From: Prevotellaceae bacterium | Lineage (GTDB): Bacteria > Bacteroidota > Bacteroidia > Bacteroidales > UBA932 | DNA: 13,258 nt | Reading direction: 5' to 3' | NCBI GenBank assembly: GCA_031288885.1 | Contig: JAITQP010000289.1 | Coordinates: forward strand, 1 to 13,258 | Shown: positions 13,073 through 13,258 of the stretch, one piece after another | Layout of the letters: every line of letters starts with the position of its first letter | Position numbering within the stretch: position 1 is the stretch's first letter | The notes under the pieces: generated by a model | The model's database searches: none | The model's input: only the letters and a program-made list of their open reading frames with translations | What the model was told of the DNA's origin: nothing | Translations under genes and position numbers: made by a program

Positions 13073-13258
13073 TCATCCGGCAAACTCCCGTATCACCTGC
13101 TCGGCTTCGGCGATGGCGCGCTCCAGCTGGTCGTTGATAATTGTCCTGTCGAAGTGCTTGGAGAAGGAGAGCTCGTGCTCGGCTTTTGCCACGCGCTCGT
13201 CGATAACGTCGGGGTCGTCGGTGTTGCGCCCCACGAGGCGGCGGCGCAGCTCCTCCAC
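13073..13258 (-). CDS. gmk: Guanylate kinase, C-terminal part (gene continues past the window)
   Basis: The last 61 codons of a minus-strand gene. EELRRRLVGRNTDDPDVIDERVAKAEHEL and FDRTIINDQLERAIAEAE are the C-terminal signature of guanylate kinase: the lid-region arginines, then the D...I.ND helix. The enzyme phosphorylates GMP to GDP with ATP. The GTG at the window edge is an internal Val codon, not a start; roughly two thirds of the protein, including the P-loop, lies beyond 13258. This is a housekeeping gene and marks a return to core chromosome at this side of the window. Confidence 0.9.
   Translation of the reverse strand: MEELRRRLVGRNTDDPDVIDERVAKAEHELSFSKHFDRTIINDQLERAIAEAEQVIREFAG

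Overview
The window looks like chromosomal DNA of a member of the Bacteroidota, probably an uncultured relative of the Bacteroidales. Several start regions carry the promoter pattern of that phylum (TTTG, 19-20 nt, TAnnTTTG) in place of the sigma70 boxes of Proteobacteria. The gene families also fit: a short DUF721 protein, a PD-(D/E)XK 'Rpn' protein, a DUF4143 ATPase, DUF3791/DUF3990 and a DUF5618-like protein. The sulfur genes are clearly GC-rich, while the toxin-antitoxin-like genes and intergenic stretches are AT-richer, so the region appears patchy in origin.

Layout. 1-1158: the edge of a possible minus-strand gene, then a minus-strand Rpn-type nuclease gene with a heptad-repeat tail. 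1159-2290: a minus-strand DUF721 gene divergent from a HigB/HigA toxin-antitoxin pair. 2356-2428: a hairpin with a T-run, then a candidate promoter. 2429-9121: a plus-strand sulfur cluster of eight genes: cysK-type cysteine synthase, ThiS-like sulfur carrier, ThiF/MoeB-like activating enzyme, DsrE-family protein, TusA-family protein, JAMM peptidase, family 2B encapsulin shell protein and SufS-type cysteine desulfurase. A 617-nt repeat-filled block splits it between the DsrE and TusA genes. 9153-10518: a 22-bp inverted repeat overlapping a promoter, then a DUF4143 ATPase. 10535-11627: a decayed duplicate of the beginning of the downstream transporter gene, then a DUF3791/DUF3990 probable toxin-antitoxin pair. 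11695-13068: a DMT/EamA transporter and a DUF5618-like helical protein. 13073-13258: the 3' end of guanylate kinase on the minus strand.

The main system is the sulfur cluster. The last two genes encode an encapsulin shell subunit with an inserted cyclic-nucleotide-binding-like domain and a cysteine desulfurase with an N-terminal extension of about 95 residues, the expected arrangement of shell and cargo. The other genes form the set used for protein-thiocarboxylate sulfur delivery: carrier, E1-like activator, cysteine synthase and JAMM peptidase, plus two sulfur-relay proteins. The closest functional parallel I know is the mycobacterial CysO/CysM/Mec route to cysteine. My inference is that desulfurase-derived sulfur is sequestered in, or released from, the shell and handed through TusA/DsrE to the carrier for cysteine or another sulfur product. 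The carrier ends in Gly-Gly-Gly-Arg-Ser rather than at a glycine, which suggests that the JAMM peptidase first trims it, as in the QbsE/QbsD and HcyS/HcyD systems. Each family is known. The combination, and its possible control by a nucleotide-binding domain, is the part worth testing.
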